Source: Limisphaerales bacterium
GTDB taxonomy: Bacteria; Verrucomicrobiota; Verrucomicrobiia; Limisphaerales; SXTU01
Length of the DNA: 64,000 nt
Assembly (NCBI GenBank): GCA_009773355.1
Contig: WRPG01000019.1
Location: forward strand, 1 to 64,000
Direction of reading: 5' to 3'
Both the position numbers and the translations under genes were made by a program. This document shows positions 43,214 to 58,190 of the stretch, one piece after another. Under the pieces are notes generated by a model that saw nothing but the letters and a program-made list of their open reading frames with translations, searched no databases and was not told the DNA's origin. Numbering within the stretch: the stretch's first letter is position 1; each line of letters starts with the position of its first letter.

Positions 43214-44577
43214 TTGGACAACAACCGGTTCAACTCCCGCACCTGGCTGATGATGCGCTCCTCGACCGACTCCGCCCACGGGCCGGGATGCGTGGTGCTG
43301 AAGCGCATTGCGCCGCCGCCCTCGTAGCCGCCTTCCTTGAGCACGCGCGCGCTCGGGATGTAGCCCATCACGTCGTTCGAGTAGCCCGCGACCCACACGG
43401 CGGGGCCGGCCAGTTCCCTCTTCAAGCGCAGCGCGTAATCCACCACCACCTCGCCGCCGAGCGCGACCATCGTCACCGCGTCGCCGAAGCGCACGACCTG
43501 CACGGGATACGGATACTGCGTCGGCAGCTTCTCGCCCTTCTCCAGCCGCTCCAGCATCCGCTTCGCGTGCGACACCTCGTATCGGTCCTTCGACGCGAGC
43601 CGCGCCTTGAACTCGTCGCGTGTCGGAGCAGGCGCGTAATCCAACTGAATCTCCGCATACGAGCTGCGGACCGGGCCGTTCACTGCCTTGAGCGTGGTCG
43701 CCAGCGCGGCTTCCACCGCCGTCGCGAGCGCTCGGCCATGCTTCTGCGCCAGTTCCACCGTGCCGCGCGGGTAAGGATTCTGGTCGCCGCCGCAGCCGAG
43801 CATGAAGAGCGCGACCGCGCCGGGGTGGTCGGCCTCGAAGTATTGCTGCGCGTAGCCCGCGTAGTCGCCGCTGAACTGGTAGAGCGCGAGCGTCGTGTTG
43901 TGGCACGCGTAGCCAAAGAGCACCGCGCGCAGCTTGCCGTCAGCGCCCTCGACGCGCAGCACCGGCACCGATTGGTCCACGGGGCCGTCGGGATAGGGGC
44001 TGTTTTGGTAGCCGGTCTTCGTCGGCAGGCGACGGTTCATCGCGAAGCCACAGCGCGCGAAGCTGTAGGCCAGCCGGGCCGGCGCGCGGCTTTCGAGCGC
44101 CTTGCTGATGAGCGTAAACAACTTCTCCTCCAGCTCCCGCCCGTAGCTGTCGCCGAGCGAACTCGGCTTGAACTCCCCGTCATCCGCCGGAGCGCGTCCG
44201 ACGCGGAACTCCGGCCCGCTGTGCGTGTGCGAGGCGTTCAGCAGCAGCCCGCCCGGCGGCAACTGCCACGCCTTCTCCGCCCGCGCCTCCAGCGACTTGC
44301 GCAGCGTGCGCGGGATGCCGATAAGGTCGAGTGTGATGAAGATCATCCGCCCGCCGCGCTCGTCCTCCAGCGCGAGCGCCTTGGCAAAGAGGTCCAAGGT
44401 CTTCCCCTGGCTGACGTTCGTGCGGCTGGCGTAGCCCGCCATCCACATCGCCTGCTCTGGCGTGATGACGGCGGTGGCGACCCCGGCCTTCCACACGGCG
44501 GGCGAAGGCGCGGGCGCGGCGAAGGAAACGCCAGCGGTGAGCACCGAGAGCAGGCAGAGAAGGAGGCGAATGTTCAT
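43210..44577 (-). CDS. Secreted neutral/alkaline ceramidase-type protein
   Basis: 455 aa with a signal peptide (LLLCLLSVLTAGVSFAAPA). Matches the N-terminal domain family of neutral/alkaline non-lysosomal ceramidases: AGVATAVITP near the start, LALEDERGGRMIFITLDLIG, the metal-site LLNASHTHSGPEF and FGYACHNTTL. In PVC bacteria such proteins often act on unknown amide or ester substrates; ceramide is not implied. The start at MNIRLLLC is preferred over a longer frame. The stop codon TAG is inside a REP arm. Confidence 0.85.
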   Translation of the reverse strand: MNIRLLLCLLSVLTAGVSFAAPAPSPAVWKAGVATAVITPEQAMWMAGYASRTNVSQGKTLDLFAKALALEDERGGRMIFITLDLIGIPRTLRKSLEARAEKAWQLPPGGLLLNASHTHSGPEFRVGRAPADDGEFKPSSLGDSYGRELEEKLFTLISKALESRAPARLAYSFARCGFAMNRRLPTKTGYQNSPYPDGPVDQSVPVLRVEGADGKLRAVLFGYACHNTTLALYQFSGDYAGYAQQYFEADHPGAVALFMLGCGGDQNPYPRGTVELAQKHGRALATAVEAALATTLKAVNGPVRSSYAEIQLDYAPAPTRDEFKARLASKDRYEVSHAKRMLERLEKGEKLPTQYPYPVQVVRFGDAVTMVALGGEVVVDYALRLKRELAGPAVWVAGYSNDVMGYIPSARVLKEGGYEGGGAMRFSTTHPGPWAESVEERIISQVRELNRLLSK

Positions 44578-44687
44578 GGTTGAGCGAGGTTCTGACGCCG
44601 CGCGGAGCGAGCGGAATTCACAACGCGGGCGAGTCTCGCGCAGTGCTCCGGGGTTGTTCACTTGCGCCTCGGTGCTAGACTGCCCCC

Positions 44688-45869
<1,182 letters not shown>

Positions 45870-45893
45870 GCTGCTCACGTCGGCTCCTGCGCC
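45870..45893. repeat. Degenerate solo REP arm after mqnC
   Basis: The reverse complement (GGAGCCGACGTGAGCAGCTC) resembles one arm of the GTAGGAGACGACGTGAGG family, with several changes and no inverted partner nearby. It starts right after the mqnC stop codon. Confidence 0.55.
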
Positions 45894-45935
45894 GGAAGGC
45901 TTGAATCATCTCCGCCCCGCGTTAGCTTCGCCCCG

Positions 45936-48900
45936 ATGCGCTTCCGCTGCCTGTTTCCCCTCGCCGCCGCTTTGCTGGCTGGCGCGTTGCCGCTTTCCGC
46001 CGCTGAACCCGCCAACAGCGCGACTCCCATAGCCAAGGCCAAGGACGACAAGACCCCCGCCGGCGTCTCCGCGACCGACTCGCCCGAGACCGCCCGCAAG
46101 CGTCTCGTCGTCGCGCCCGGCCTGAAGGTGGACCTCTGGGCCGCCGAGCCGCTCATCGAGAACGTCGTCAACTTCAGCTTCGACGAGCAGGGCCGTGCTT
46201 ACGTGGTCGAGACCGGCCGCCGCCGCACGAGCGTCTTCGACATCCGCAGCTATCGCGACTGGGTGGATGCCGACCTCTCCTTCCGCACGCCGTGGGACCG
46301 CGCCGCGTTCCTCAAGCAAAACGTCTCGCAGGACAACGCCGCCTTCATGCGCCAGATGAGCACCGCCAAGACCGGCGGCTTCGCGGACTTCAACAAAGAT
46401 GGCCGCCTCGACTGGCGCGACCTGGAAGTCGAGTCCGAGCGCATCAAGCTCGTGTGGGATTCGACCGGCAGCGGCATCGCCGACAAATCCGCCGTCTTCG
46501 CCGACGGCTTCAACACCAGCATCAGCGGAGTGGCGGCCGGCGTGCTCGCGCGGCGCGGAGAAGTCTATTTCACAAGCATCCCCGACGTTTGGCGATTTAA
46601 GGATTACGTTTTACGTTTTACGAACGGCCAGCCCGCGCTGTCGCTTCCCTTCACCCCCGCGACCAGCACCCGCCTCCACACCGGCTTCGGTGTCCACATT
46701 GCCTACGGCGGCCACGACATGCACGGCCTCAAGTTCGGCCCCGACGGCAAGCTCTACTGGACCATCGCCGACCGCGGGGCCGCGCTCACCAACCTCTCGC
46801 GCACGCTCAACCCCGACCTCGATTACCTGCTGAAATTCCTCCCCGACACCGGCGCGGTCTTCCGCAGCAACCCGGACGGCAGCGAACTGGAAGTCGTCGC
46901 CATCGGCCTGCGCAACCCGCAGGAGCTGGCCTTCGACGACTTCGGCAACCTCTTCACCGCCGACAACAACGCCGACGGCGGCGACAAGGCCCGCTGGGTC
47001 CACATCGTCGAGGGCGCGGACTACGGCTGGCGCTACGGCTGGCAGCACCTGCCCAAGCTCGGCGCGTGGAACGCCGAGATGCTCTGGGGCCTCGCGCCGT
47101 CGAACACCGCGCTCTCCTACCCGCCGCCCGTCGCGCACATCGGCCACGGCCCGGCGGGCATCGCGCACTATCCCGGCACCGGCCTGCCGGACACCTTCCG
47201 CGACTGCTTCTTCTACGCGGACTTCCCCGGCGGCATCCGCTGGTTCCGCCTGGAGCCGAGCGGCGCGAGCTTCAAGGTCGCGAACGCCGGCAAATGGCTC
47301 GAAAGCAACTCGCCCGACGAACGCGAGGGCAAGCTGCTCTGGAACCTCTACCCCACGGACATCGAGTTCGGCCCCGACGGCGGCGCGTATGTGCTCGACT
47401 GGGTGGCGGGCTGGGAGAAGACCGGCAAAGGCCGCATCTGGCGCGTGCATGACCCGGCGGTGGATGCGGGGAAGGAAGTGCAGGAGGTAAAGGCATTGTT
47501 GGCGGCGGATTTCGACAAGATGCCCGCCGGGCAACTGGCTCAGTTGCTCCGTCACAAGGATGGCCGGGTGCGTAACGCTGCTCAGGAGGGAATGCAGCAT
47601 CCGCGATTCGACCAAGGTCGCACGGTCGTAGTTGGAGGACAGAATGTTGGTGCTTTGAGTCCCACGCAAAGCCTGCTCTCACTTGCCATGCAAGGAACGG
47701 ACCCGCTTGGTCGCTCCCAAGCAGTCTGGACTTGCCGAAACCTTGCTGTGCGGGGTGTGAGTTGGGCTGAATCCATGCTTCGCTTGGCCTTGTCCGGTTC
47801 TCGCAGCCCAGAACTGCGGGCGGAAATCGCGCGCTCTCTCGGTGACATTGGTAAAACGCATCAGGACTCTGCGACACTCCAAAGCCTGCTTGGTGGCGCG
47901 TCCCCTCGTGTCCGTTTCTTGGCAGCCCAAAGCCTCGGCAAACTTGGCAAGAAGGAAGCCGTTCAGCCACTGCTCAATTTGCTGCGCACCAACGCCGACC
48001 AGGACACCACTATCCGTCACGCCGCCGTCCACGCCCTCGTCCGCATCGGCGACACGGACGCGCTGCTCGCCGCTGCGAAGGACAGTTCCGCCAGCGTGCG
48101 CCTCGGCGCGTGCCTTGCCTTGCGCCGGCTGATGCACCCCGACATCGCGCAGTTCCTCGATGACCCCGACCCGCGCATCGTCCTCGAAGCCGCCCGCGCC
48201 ATCGCCGACCTCCCCATCGAACCCGCGCTGCCGAAGCTCGCCGCCCTCCTCGACCCCAGTAGGAGACGACGTGAGGAGTCTCTAACTAATTCCCCAGACT
48301 CCAGACCCAAGACCCAAAACCTTAGTCAGAGACTCCTCACGTCGTCTCCTACGGAGGGGTTTGTCCTCCGCCGTGCGCTCAACGCCCACTTCCGCCTCGG
48401 CCAGCCCACGAACGCTCTCGCCCTCGCCGCCTTCGCCGCGCGCAACGAAGCCCTGGAAGCCCTCCGCGTCGAAGCCCTCGAAATGCTTGCCGACTGGCCG
48501 CAGCCCAGCAGCCGCGACAAAATCACCGGCCTCTGGCGTCCGCTCGCCCCGCGCGATGCCAAACCCGCCGCCAGCGCACTCGGCCCGCTTGCACCGGCGC
48601 TGCTTGCCGCTAAGGACGCGACCGTTGCCACCGCTGCGCTCGCCGCCATTGAGAAACTCGCGCTCACCGACCTCGCGCCTTCACTTCTCGCTTTGGTGAA
48701 GAATGTTTCCACGCCTGCCGAAGTCCGCGCCGCCGCCTTGCGCACGCTCGGCCATTCCGTATTCCGCACTCCGCATTCCGCATTGTTCGAGACCGCGTTG
48801 AAGGCCGCCCTCGCGGACGCTTCCGAAACGCTCCGCAAGGAAGCCTCCCGCCTCAGCGCCGCCGGTGGTGGAGTTGACGCCATTGCCCGCCTCGCCGCCA

Positions 48901-49577
48901 CGCTTCAGACCGGCACGCTGGGCGAACGCCAGTCCGCGCTGCAATCCCTCGCCAGCCTCAAGGGCAAGGAGGCCGACGACGCGCTGCGCAAGTCGCTCAC
49001 GCAGTTGCTCGAAGGCAAGCTCGCGAAGGAACTTCACCTCGACCTGCTCGAAGCCGCCGCCCAGCGCACGTCGCCTTCCATCAAGGAGCGCCTCGCGCAG
49101 TTCGAGGCCAAGCGCGACGTGAAAGACCCCTTGGCCAAGTGGCGCGAGTGCCTCACCGGCGGCGATGCCAAGGCGGGCCGGATACTCTTCCACGAACGGC
49201 AGGAAGCCGCCTGCGCCCGCTGCCACAAGCTCGCCGGTGAGGGCGGCGACGTTGGCCCCGACATCGCTGGCCTCGTCGCGAAGCGCGGCCGCGAGTATGT
49301 GCTCGAAAGCATTGTCCTGCCGAACCGCGTCATCGCGCCCGGCTTCGAGTCGTTGCTGGTGGTGATGAAGAGCGGCCAGAGCTTCGCCGGCCTCGTGAAG
49401 GGCGAGACCGGCGACGAACTCACGCTCAACTCACCCGAGGACGGCCTGCTCAAGCTCAAGAAGTCCGACATCGCCAGACGCACCCCCGCGCTCTCCCCGA
49501 TGCCCGAATCGCTCATCGAGGTGCTGACCAAGCGCGAAATTCGCGACCTCGTCGAGTTCCTCGCCACCGCCAAGTGA
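45936..49577 (+). CDS. PVC-type membrane-dehydrogenase propeller with HEAT repeats and C-terminal heme domain
   Basis: 1213 aa, secreted (LFPLAAALLAGALPLSAAEP). Residues about 40-510 form a sugar-dehydrogenase-like beta-propeller (VDLWAAEPLIENVVNFSFDE, HDMHGLKFGPDGKLYWTIAD, LRNPQELAFDDFGNLFTADN). Residues about 520-1070 are HEAT-like repeats. A heme c site CARCHKLAGEGGDVGPDI near 1090 starts the typical planctomycete/verrucomicrobial cytochrome domain. Probably oxidises a sugar or alcohol in the periplasm and passes electrons on. It contains three repeat insertions: 46603-46622, 48259-48352 and 48754-48784, all in frame. Confidence 0.9.
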   Translation: MRFRCLFPLAAALLAGALPLSAAEPANSATPIAKAKDDKTPAGVSATDSPETARKRLVVAPGLKVDLWAAEPLIENVVNFSFDEQGRAYVVETGRRRTSVFDIRSYRDWVDADLSFRTPWDRAAFLKQNVSQDNAAFMRQMSTAKTGGFADFNKDGRLDWRDLEVESERIKLVWDSTGSGIADKSAVFADGFNTSISGVAAGVLARRGEVYFTSIPDVWRFKDYVLRFTNGQPALSLPFTPATSTRLHTGFGVHIAYGGHDMHGLKFGPDGKLYWTIADRGAALTNLSRTLNPDLDYLLKFLPDTGAVFRSNPDGSELEVVAIGLRNPQELAFDDFGNLFTADNNADGGDKARWVHIVEGADYGWRYGWQHLPKLGAWNAEMLWGLAPSNTALSYPPPVAHIGHGPAGIAHYPGTGLPDTFRDCFFYADFPGGIRWFRLEPSGASFKVANAGKWLESNSPDEREGKLLWNLYPTDIEFGPDGGAYVLDWVAGWEKTGKGRIWRVHDPAVDAGKEVQEVKALLAADFDKMPAGQLAQLLRHKDGRVRNAAQEGMQHPRFDQGRTVVVGGQNVGALSPTQSLLSLAMQGTDPLGRSQAVWTCRNLAVRGVSWAESMLRLALSGSRSPELRAEIARSLGDIGKTHQDSATLQSLLGGASPRVRFLAAQSLGKLGKKEAVQPLLNLLRTNADQDTTIRHAAVHALVRIGDTDALLAAAKDSSASVRLGACLALRRLMHPDIAQFLDDPDPRIVLEAARAIADLPIEPALPKLAALLDPSRRRREESLTNSPDSRPKTQNLSQRLLTSSPTEGFVLRRALNAHFRLGQPTNALALAAFAARNEALEALRVEALEMLADWPQPSSRDKITGLWRPLAPRDAKPAASALGPLAPALLAAKDATVATAALAAIEKLALTDLAPSLLALVKNVSTPAEVRAAALRTLGHSVFRTPHSALFETALKAALADASETLRKEASRLSAAGGGVDAIARLAATLQTGTLGERQSALQSLASLKGKEADDALRKSLTQLLEGKLAKELHLDLLEAAAQRTSPSIKERLAQFEAKRDVKDPLAKWRECLTGGDAKAGRILFHERQEAACARCHKLAGEGGDVGPDIAGLVAKRGREYVLESIVLPNRVIAPGFESLLVVMKSGQSFAGLVKGETGDELTLNSPEDGLLKLKKSDIARRTPALSPMPESLIEVLTKREIRDLVEFLATAK
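46603..46622. repeat. In-frame tandem ATTACGTTTT repeat
   Basis: ATTACGTTTTACGTTTTACG is strongly AT-rich in a GC-rich gene and is translated as DYVLRFT in the propeller domain. A short word-type element. Confidence 0.65.
48259..48352. repeat. In-frame GTAG REP doublet in the HEAT region
   Basis: Arms starting GTAGGAGACGACGTGAGG match at 28 of 29 positions. The loop contains CCAGACTCCAGACCC words as in metG. It is read in a different phase from the copy in the glycosylase: SRRRREES on the first arm, QRLLTSSPT on the second. It falls in the linker between two HEAT-like helices near residues 774-805. Confidence 0.93.
48754..48784. repeat. In-frame tandem ATTCCGCATTCCGC repeat
   Basis: Four copies of ATTCCGC/ACTCCGC in a row, translated as HSVFRTPHSAL within the HEAT region. 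It resembles the string in the loop of the 20245 element. Confidence 0.7.
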
Positions 49578-49606
49578 GAATCCCGCCCGGAAACTCCCCG
49601 CCGAGC

Positions 49607-49673
49607 GGAGCGCCGGAGTCCATCCGGCGCGGGGCGCGAACGCATGAACGCGCAGGTTGGACACCTGCGCTCC
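49607..49673. repeat. GGAG-headed REP doublet with compensatory stem differences
   Basis: Left arm 49607-49629: GGAG head, stem CGCCGGA/TCCGGCG, loop GTCCA. Right arm 49651-49673 (read on the minus strand): GGAG head, stem CGCAGGT/ACCTGCG, loop GTCCA. The two stems differ at two base pairs, each changed on both strands of the hairpin. It lies in the gap upstream of the 312-aa gene. Confidence 0.88.
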
Positions 49674-49677
49674 TGAC

Positions 49678-50616
49678 GTGAACACCGAACCAAACACTCA
49701 GCCCGTGCCCGCCAAGGGCCGCCTCGTGCTGTGGCTGCTGGCGCTGGGCGTGCCGCTGCTGCTCCTGGTGGCGTGGTGGCCGAGCGGAAAACCAAAGTCC
49801 CGCCCCACGCTGCCGAATCCGAACGGATATGACTACTTCGTGAAGGCGGGCGGGGCGCTGACCGGCATTTGGACTAACCGAATGTTGAGCACCGTGCCGC
49901 TGCCCGATCTACAGGCTTACGTCGCGGCGAACCAAGCAAGCCTGGAACTGGCGCACGAAGGGCTCAAATACGGGAGCCTCTCGCACTTCAATCCAGCTTA
50001 TCACGCGGCCACCAAAACCTACCACTTTGGCGATGCCCTCCTCCCACTGAAGCGGCTGGGCTACTTGATGTCAGGTCAAGGACGGCTGGCTGAGTTGGAA
50101 GGTGACTTGGCGGCCGCTGTCGATGGCTACACAACTGCGATGCGTTACGCTCAGGAAGCATGCCGAGGCGGAGTGACAGTGGAGCGATGGGAATTGATGC
50201 GCGTTGAACAAGTCTCGCTTACCGAGCTACGCCGCTTGTTGCCGTTGTCCGAGGCAGCGAATGTCCGGCGAAGTCTGATTGGCCTTCAAAAATTGGACGC
50301 CAGCCACGAACAACCTTCGGTCAATATTGAGTCGGAGGAGGCATGGATTTCTCAGGCGTTTCCCGTTTGGAGAAGGGTGATGCTTCAATTTCACCCCACA
50401 TCGCGTAGCGGTCTGCGCCAGCATCGACATAACCTCGTCAACGATGTGAACGCACTTCAAGTAGATCGCCGCCGCGCCATCGTCGAGGCGGCCGCGCGGC
50501 TGTTCGAGTTGGAAAAGGGTCGCCGCCCCACGGGCTACGCGGACTTGGTTCCCGCTTACCTGCCCGCCGCGCCGCTCGATCCGACCACGGGCAAGGAAAT
50601 CGCCCACCCGTTCTAG
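49678..50616 (+). CDS. Membrane-anchored hypothetical protein (312 aa)
   Basis: Starts at a GTG right after a REP arm. An N-terminal membrane segment (LVLWLLALGVPLLLLVAWW) anchors a mostly helical domain. The C terminus, AAARLFELEKGRRPTGYADL followed by VPAYLPAAPLDPTTGKEI, has the pseudopilin-like tail seen in many unannotated PVC membrane proteins. Codon use in the middle is less GC-rich than its neighbours. No family name can be given. Confidence 0.7.
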   Translation: MNTEPNTQPVPAKGRLVLWLLALGVPLLLLVAWWPSGKPKSRPTLPNPNGYDYFVKAGGALTGIWTNRMLSTVPLPDLQAYVAANQASLELAHEGLKYGSLSHFNPAYHAATKTYHFGDALLPLKRLGYLMSGQGRLAELEGDLAAAVDGYTTAMRYAQEACRGGVTVERWELMRVEQVSLTELRRLLPLSEAANVRRSLIGLQKLDASHEQPSVNIESEEAWISQAFPVWRRVMLQFHPTSRSGLRQHRHNLVNDVNALQVDRRRAIVEAAARLFELEKGRRPTGYADLVPAYLPAAPLDPTTGKEIAHPF

Positions 50617-50620
50617 CCGC

Positions 50621-51439
50621 ATGGTCCACGTCCACCCGATTTCGACGCTCGACCACCCGGCGCTCCAGCCTTACCTCACGATGCGCTGGCAGCAGGAACA
50701 CCGCGAGCAGCGCATCTTCGTGGCGGAGGGCGAGAAGGTTGTGCGGCGGCTGTTGGAAAGCGAGCTGGAGGTCGTTTCCCTGCTGCTGCCGGAGAAGTGG
50801 CTGGAGCACTTGCGGCCCTTGCTGGAGCGGCGGACCAACGAGGACATCCACGCCTTTGTCGCGCCGAAGGAGGAACTGGAGAAGCTCGCGGGCTACACCA
50901 TGTATCAGGGCGTGCTGGCGGTGGGCCGGATTCCGACGACGCTCACGCTGGCCGGGGCGTTGCAGCGCAGCGCGTCGCCGCGTCTCTTTGCCGCCGTGGA
51001 CGGCGTGGCGAACGCGGAGAATCTCGGCAGCCTCGTGCGCAACTGCGCGGCCTTCGGCGTGCAGGCGCTCGTCGTCAGCGAGACGTGCAGCAGCCCGTGG
51101 CTCCGCCGTGCCGTGCGCGCCTCGATGGGGACGATTTACGACCTGCCCGTGGTGGAGCCGGTCACGCTCGCGGGCGCGCTGCGGGACTTGCGCTTGGCCG
51201 GCGTGCGCTGCGTGGCGGCGCATCCGCACACGGACCGGCGCACGCTGGCGCAGGCGGACTTGCGTGGCGACTGCTGCCTCGTCTTCGGCAGCGAGGGCCA
51301 CGGGCTTGCGCCGGAAGTGCTCGCCGCGTGCGATGAAGCGCTGCTGGTGCCGATGGCCAACGGAGTGGACTCGCTCAACGTCGCCAGCGCGTCGGCGGCG
51401 TTTCTCTACGAGGCCGCCCGCCAGCGCGGGCGCGGCTGA
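50621..51439 (+). CDS. SpoU/TrmH-family RNA methyltransferase
   Basis: 272-aa 2'-O-methyltransferase of tRNA or rRNA with the knotted SPOUT fold. The three motifs are VDGVANAENLGSLVRNCAAF, VFGSEGHGLAPEVL and NVASASAAFLYEA. The N-terminal substrate-binding domain (EGEKVVRRLLESELEVVSLL) is present. The exact target nucleotide is not determinable. The start ATG lies 5 nt after the previous gene. Confidence 0.9.
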   Translation: MVHVHPISTLDHPALQPYLTMRWQQEHREQRIFVAEGEKVVRRLLESELEVVSLLLPEKWLEHLRPLLERRTNEDIHAFVAPKEELEKLAGYTMYQGVLAVGRIPTTLTLAGALQRSASPRLFAAVDGVANAENLGSLVRNCAAFGVQALVVSETCSSPWLRRAVRASMGTIYDLPVVEPVTLAGALRDLRLAGVRCVAAHPHTDRRTLAQADLRGDCCLVFGSEGHGLAPEVLAACDEALLVPMANGVDSLNVASASAAFLYEAARQRGRG

Positions 51440-51574
51440 CTCCCTGAGGATCGAGCGGGTGACGCGGATGCAAACCCGCCTCAGGTCCGCGCCGTCCAGG
51501 GCAACCGAGGGTTCATCGGCTCCCTGCCTAGGTTGACGGTTGACACTGCGTCGGGTCTGGAAAAAGGATGCCGC

Positions 51575-52966
51575 GTGACCACACCGCTGATCCCCCCCAC
51601 GTCCCGCCGTGAATTCCTGAAAACCTCCGGCCAGCTTGCCGCCGCAGGCGCGCTCGCGGGCGTCGCCCTGCCGCACGTTCACGCCGCCGGCAGCGACCAG
51701 GTCAATGTCGCGCTCATCGGCTGCGGCGGGCGCGGCGGTGGCGCGGCCTCCAACGCCATGCAGCAGAGCGGCCCGCCCAAGCTTGTCGCGATGGCGGATG
51801 TCTTCGACCATCGCTTGAAGGGCAGTTACGAGACCCTCAAGCGCAAGCACAAGGACCAGGTGGACGTGCCCGATGACCGCAAGTTCATCGGCTTCGACGC
51901 CTACAAGGGCGCGATGGACTGCCTCAAGAAAGGCGACGTGGCCATCTTCACCACGCCGCTGGCCTTCCGCTGGGTCCACTTCAAATACGCCGTCGAGAAG
52001 GGCCTCAACGTCTTCATGGAAAAGCCGCTGACCGCCGACGGCCCGACCTCGCGCCGGATGCTCAAGCTCGCGGAAGAGGCTTCGGCGAAGAAACTCAAAG
52101 TGGGCGTGGGCCTCAAGTCGCGCCACAGCCGCGCGCTCCAGGAGCTGCACCAGCGAATCCAGGACGGCGAGATTGGCGACATCACCCTCATGCGCGGCTA
52201 CCGGATGCAGGGGCCGATTGGCTCGGCCTTCTCGACGAAGTGGCCCGGCCAGCCCAGCGAGCTGATGTGGCAGATCTCGCGCTTCCACAGCTTCCTCTGG
52301 GCGAGCGGCGGCGGCTTCAGCGACTTCTGCATCCACCACATTGACCACCTCTGCTGGATGAAGAACGCGTGGCCGGTGAAGGCGCAGGGCGTCGGTGCGC
52401 GGCATTACCGCACCAGCCCCGACGGCGCGCCGTATGTGGACCAGAACTTCGACTCCTACTCGGTGGAATACACCTTCGCGGACGGCGCGAAGATGTATAT
52501 GGACGGCCGCAACATGGTGGGGGCCGTGCCGATCTACGCCAGCTACGCCCACGGCACCAAGGGCATGGCCATCGTCTCCAAGCAGGGCGACTGCGGCCGT
52601 CCCTCCAGCACGTATCGGACACAGAGTCCGACCAGTGAAAGCCTGCTCTGGAAATCGAAGGACGCGAAGGACGGCATTGACGACCCGTTCAACAACGAAT
52701 GGGCCGACCTGCTCGAAGCCATCCGCAACGACAAGCCGTTCAACGAGGCCGCGTCCGGCGTCAACGCCAGCGTGGTCACTTCAATGGGCCGCTATGCCGC
52801 GCACACCGGACAGGAGGTGACCTTCGACGAGTTCCTCAACCACGAGCACGAGTATGCGCCGGGCGCGGACAAGTTCACGTTCGACAGCCCCGCCCCGGTG
52901 CAGGCGGACAAGGATGGGAAGTATCCCGTCCCCCAGCCGGGCATCAAGACCAAGCGCGAGTATTGA
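51575..52966 (+). CDS. Tat-exported Gfo/Idh/MocA-family oxidoreductase
   Basis: 463 aa. A twin-arginine signal (TSRREFLKTSGQLAAAGALA) leads to a Rossmann domain (VNVALIGCGGRGGGAASNAM) and the family's EKPL-type motif (VFMEKPLTADGP) with a C-terminal domain (GGGFSDFCIHHIDHLCWMK). NAD(P)-dependent oxidation or reduction of a sugar derivative in the periplasm is likely. I start at the GTG at 51575, preceded by a good ribosome-binding site (AAAAAGG, 7-nt spacing), rather than the TTG at 51533. Confidence 0.9.
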   Translation: MTTPLIPPTSRREFLKTSGQLAAAGALAGVALPHVHAAGSDQVNVALIGCGGRGGGAASNAMQQSGPPKLVAMADVFDHRLKGSYETLKRKHKDQVDVPDDRKFIGFDAYKGAMDCLKKGDVAIFTTPLAFRWVHFKYAVEKGLNVFMEKPLTADGPTSRRMLKLAEEASAKKLKVGVGLKSRHSRALQELHQRIQDGEIGDITLMRGYRMQGPIGSAFSTKWPGQPSELMWQISRFHSFLWASGGGFSDFCIHHIDHLCWMKNAWPVKAQGVGARHYRTSPDGAPYVDQNFDSYSVEYTFADGAKMYMDGRNMVGAVPIYASYAHGTKGMAIVSKQGDCGRPSSTYRTQSPTSESLLWKSKDAKDGIDDPFNNEWADLLEAIRNDKPFNEAASGVNASVVTSMGRYAAHTGQEVTFDEFLNHEHEYAPGADKFTFDSPAPVQADKDGKYPVPQPGIKTKREY

Positions 52967-52993
52967 GCCTCGGGCCGCAGTGCCGGCGCGATC

Positions 52994-58159
<5,166 letters not shown>

Positions 58160-58190
58160 GAACTGGGATGGATACGGAGGAGTTACGAGA

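Noticed and set aside
51446-51482. Hairpin after the SpoU gene (GCGGGT/ACCCGC) as a terminator
   Set aside because: No U-tract follows and the stem is short with a long loop.
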